A DNA stretch of 64,000 bases from Albula goreensis (lineage: Eukaryota; Chordata; Actinopteri; Albuliformes; Albulidae), in contig CM040749.1 in the NCBI GenBank assembly GCA_022829145.1, positions 20,545,987-20,609,986 on the forward strand. Reading direction: 5' to 3'. Position 1 is the stretch's first letter. Every line of letters begins with the position of its first letter. This document shows, in pieces, positions 60,501 through 64,000 of this stretch. Both the position numbers and the translations under genes were made by a program. Under the pieces are notes generated by a model that saw only the letters and a list, made by a program, of their open reading frames with translations, had not been told where the DNA came from and did no database searches.

Positions 60501-62840
60501 TGAAAACTGGGACTGAAAAGGAACCCACATAATGGAAAATTCACTGTGCAAGACATTAAAAAGGAGGAAATTGGAGATTGTGTGTGGTTACTGTGGGACC
60601 ATGTCTTTTGTTTTTGTCTTCTTGTGTTGTATTCCAATGCAGTGATTCAGGTTAAACTTGCCAAGTCAAACAGGCAAAGCCAGTCTGAAAAAACTCATAC
60701 GTTAATTTATTTCAGGGACACAAATGTAGTGGTGTACAGTTCTTTGGCTTACTTTGTTTCTCATCAGGTTGTTTTTCATCAGCCTTTCTTTTCTGTGTGT
60801 GCATTGAAACATGCCCTAAAACCATGTTTATTGCATAAGACAGGTGCCTTTCCCCAAAGCATGAGCAGACAGTAATCACTTTAAAAATCCATTTAAGTTC
60901 CTCCGCACAAAAGCTCCAGCCCTGTTTGAAATTAGGTTATCTGTGATGTAATTAGGCACCTCTAATGTATCTCTAATGGGGAGACATGTCCAAAATTACA
61001 AGGCCTTGCTAAGAATAACAATAAAAAAAAGTGGCTTTCAAAGTTAAAAAGGGGCTGACCACAAATCCCAGGATTACTGTGTTTCATGAAGAATGCAGAT
61101 AGTATAGCTTGGCACTGAAAAGAAGAGCAAGCAAAAAGCTGGACAGGAGCATGACTTGACACATCAGCCAACTGCAGGTCATTCAGAGGACAGTGGCACA
61201 ATGTGCAGTTTCCAGTCATTCATCACGCACTTACACAGATCCTGACAACATCCTTTATGTAAATGTTTGATATGTGACTGTGAAGTATGTGAGGTGATCT
61301 GATTCATCCCTCTGATTCTCACTGGGACCAAGTGGAAGGCAGTGACTGCTGGGGAAGAATGGAGCACAATACCCTCAGTGCCCAGTAAGCACATGTTGGC
61401 TGTTTCATGTGTTATGTAAAGGAACAACAGAAATGTGTTGCTCAGCATACATTTTGAAATCACAACCTCTGGTTATGGTCATAGGTCCATGGGTAATTAA
61501 TTCTGGCTTGAATCAGTGTAACGTGCAATTGAATCTAGACCCCTCTGATTAGATTTTGAAGTTTTTGAATGTGCTTGCTAAACGTAAGTCATTTTTGTTT
61601 AGAATGAGAGTAATGCTATCAGTTGACCATAGTCCTTGATGATTGATAATTTATTTGGAAATACTGTATTAAAATTGTCCTTGAATCTTCCAGAAGCAGT
61701 ACAGTGGCAACCCTGATTTGTGGAAAATAAACTCAAGTGGCAAATGTACAGTAGCTGCAGTGCCTATGCAAGTAACACACCAGCAGTGTCTCCTCTCATC
61801 TGACTCAAATAAAATCATTCTCCAGTTTCATCAATGATGAGGTACTTTTACAACTGGAAAGTGATTCAATTTTCTGTGCACTCCTTTAAAGGGTAGGTGT
61901 TTGCAAAGCTGTTGGAATGGAAATCATTGAACACTGAGTGGCAGTTAACGTAAAATTAAAAATAAAAAATCCAGAAATGTCAAGATGTGAGTCCACCCCT
62001 CTAAGTGTGGTAACGGCTTGTGTGAAAACTAAATGGCCGTAATATTTTCTCTTTATGTCGTTGTTCGCATTGCAACAGTTAGAGTCCAGTTTTTTAAAAT
62101 TCATTCGCTGTACAGACCAAGAATATTCATATAATTGTATGTAATGTCCAACCCCAATACCCAACCCATCCTTCTCTGCTATAGAGTGTGTAGAACACTT
62201 GGTCAGTGCTTACTCTGCTCTCTGTGGGCACATGCTAAGACAGGGCTGTTTTTTGAAGGGCGACATACCTATGGTTTATAAGGGCCCTTTGTCTGTTTCA
62301 TTCCCTTCATTGGTCTGATATGCTCCTCATCAGCAGAGGTCTTAGGATTTCTGTAGTCTTTTTCAAAGCCATACACGATCAGCTATACAGAGCAGATGGG
62401 AGTCTACTCAAAGTGGAACTGCCATGATTAGGTGGCCCTGTGAAGATTAAGGCTACATCCAGAGACTTCATGGCCAGCTGTAAAGACACTTGTTCCTCTA
62501 TAGACAGCACCAACACTCCACTATGCTCAGACCTGCTTTGACTATTCCCCCTTCCATGTTTTGAGATTTCTCTCCATAGCCCATTTAAATACACTTCTGA
62601 TATCACAAAGGAAGTATTAGGATCCTTTCATATTGCTTTTAAAGCAGCCAATTAGTGGTAATTACAGATTACTGTATTGATGTTCTGAGCTGAGTACATT
62701 GAGTGAAACTGCTCATGAGTATCACTGTCATCGTCAGAATTTATTAAATAAACTGCCAGTCTGCAAGCAGTGTGGCTCAGAAGAGTCTAAAGAGGTCTGT
62801 TTCCGAATATGTTTTTCATCTTTGCCTGTGTGGCATGCAG
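57578..62840 (+). other. Putative first intron of the unidentified plus-strand gene
   Basis: Starts with a TAGC / TAACGTTA word cluster (57780-58270: CTAGCTACC, TTAACGTTAG 57991-58000, CTAACGTTA 58152-58160, CTAACGTTAGG 58260-58270). An (AC)n microsatellite lies at 60185-60208. From 58.3 to 62.8 kb I see no supported exon or named repeat. Confidence 0.4.
60185..60208. repeat. (AC)n microsatellite
   Basis: About eleven AC units followed by a short ACATAC stretch. Confidence 0.95.
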
Positions 62841-62993
62841 GCTGTCTGGCAGCAGTACAGGCATCCGAAAAAGAGAAAATTGCAAGCGATACATTTCAGA
62901 TGCAGTTCTTGATCCGTGTGTTGGAACTCACTGCAGAAAAATTAAATGATCAAGATGTGGTGACACAAATAAGGGAGAAGATCGAAGAGGATA
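62841..62993 (+). CDS. Candidate internal coding exon of unknown gene
   Basis: A possible 3' splice site (TTTGCCTGTGTGGCATGCAG) and a good 5' splice site (GATA|GTGAGT) bound about 153 bases. Only one of the three frames is open: CLAAVQASEKEKIASDTFQM, then QFLIRVLELTAEKLNDQDVV, then TQIREKIEED. The product is charged and probably helical. I do not recognise a family. It may belong to the transcript starting near 57.4 kb. A chance open frame is possible at this length. Confidence 0.35.
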
Positions 62994-64000
62994 GTGAGTG
63001 ACAGCACAAATGTGTTACTGCACCTTGTCTCTGCAGATCAGATGGTCTGCTGAAAAACACTGGTACCTTCCAGAAAGCAACTTGGGCTAAACCATCCAAT
63101 CATGCAGCCGAGGTAACTTCTGCCAAAAATGGGTTTCCTTCTGCTAATCACATAAGCCTTCATAGCCACTTGAAGTTAAATGCCAGAATTTATGCTTTAT
63201 GCTTACATTTAATTTTTTGTTTTGTACATAAAAAGGCAGTCACTGTCTGGGTATTTTCTGAAGCATTTTTAGACAGCTTCGTAGGTCTTCAGTGCATGCC
63301 ACATTACGCAGTGCAATCTATTATCCTCTAACCGCCTGTTTAATGTCAAATGATGCTTTTAGGTTGATGGGTTGCCAAGTAACTGCTCCAGCCTGAATGA
63401 ATTCATCATATGAATAGTAATAGAAGGCCTTTTATGCTATGGGGTTTTTCCTGAATTAAATTTTAGAATAATTTCCCTGAGGGCAGAAGTGGATAAGTGC
63501 AGACTGTGTTTTGGCTGTCATTCGTGTGATTGCTTATGGAGGCTGAGCAACAAGTGCAGCACAATGCAGGTTTTTGAAGTTCACGAGTTAATCTGCAGGC
63601 TACAGTTTTCACTGTTGATAATAAATTAGTAGCGGTGCATTCCAAGTGTAAAGACCATATTTTTGTGGCAGTGTATAGCAAGTAGTAGTAGGACTGCTTC
63701 TTACAATTCTCATGCAATGGTGTTTGAGGTATTTTTTGTGATTTAAATATAACAGTTGTTTGTATGTAGGATATATCAAGGTTGAGTGATTTCTGTTTTC
63801 ATCTGTTGATAACAGATGTGCTCATACATTCATGTGACTGTATTTTAAATTGCGGAGGTGAATGTGTTAAATGGAGAGGAATGAACATTTGAAGAAATCT
63901 GTAAAACTATTGCTTGTGCTGTGCTGCCACAAAAAATACGGCCTGTAATGACTAGGTTGTTTTCAGTCTTTTTTGAGCCTTGTTAACTGTCCATTTGGAG
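62994..64000. other. Right edge, no feature recognised
   Basis: AT-rich sequence after the candidate exon. No exon, RNA gene or repeat family was recognised. Confidence 0.5.

Noticed and set aside
62699-62840. N-terminal part of a 100-residue frame (MSETAHEYHCHRQ...)
   Set aside because: The stretch before the candidate acceptor looks like intron read-through; only the part after 62840 has exon-like borders.

Overview
The window is vertebrate nuclear DNA, almost certainly from a ray-finned (teleost) fish. Genes are split by GT-AG introns, intergenic DNA is AT-rich, and the repeats are typical of fish: an L2-type LINE ending in a GCATCTGCAAAATGAATAAATG-like tail, a Tc1-like transposon, small inverted-repeat elements and long TG/CA runs. 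Five protein-coding genes can be read through nearly all their exons.

Layout, left to right. 2.1-13.6 kb (+): max, the bHLH-zipper partner of MYC, giving a 151-residue protein. 14.6-23.6 kb (-): fntb, farnesyltransferase beta, 12 exons and 423 residues with all three zinc ligands. 25.9-42.2 kb (+): rab15, 7 exons and 212 residues. Its 10-kb first intron holds a decayed Tc1-like element and other repeats, and its fourth intron holds a truncated LINE. 43.7-45.2 kb (+): gpx2, a selenoprotein glutathione peroxidase. It has an in-frame TGA as codon 40 and a SECIS hairpin in the 3' UTR that folds well by hand. 48.1-51.9 kb (-): a PKC-delta-like kinase with a complete catalytic domain and C-tail. 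Where C2 and C1 domains would be, it has an 11-residue-repeat N-terminal region. 57.2-64 kb (+): a CpG-containing promoter with a TCTCGCGAGA motif and a probable noncoding first exon, followed by a large intron and one candidate coding exon near 62.9 kb of unknown identity.

The order and orientation max(+), fntb(-), rab15(+), gpx2(+) match the human 14q23 cluster read in reverse, so this is an old conserved block. The genes do not form one pathway. max is a transcription factor. fntb and rab15 are linked only loosely through prenylation: RAB15 ends in Cys-X-Cys, which is a substrate for geranylgeranyltransferase II rather than farnesyltransferase. gpx2 is an antioxidant enzyme. The kinase is not part of the human cluster as I recall it, and lies where CHURC1 would be expected.

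Most notable observations: the PKC-like kinase with a repeat-based N-terminus and an altered activation loop; the hand-folded SECIS; dense GCTAGC / TAACGTTA word clusters just downstream of three separate transcription starts; and several perfect inverted repeats that look like small non-autonomous elements.
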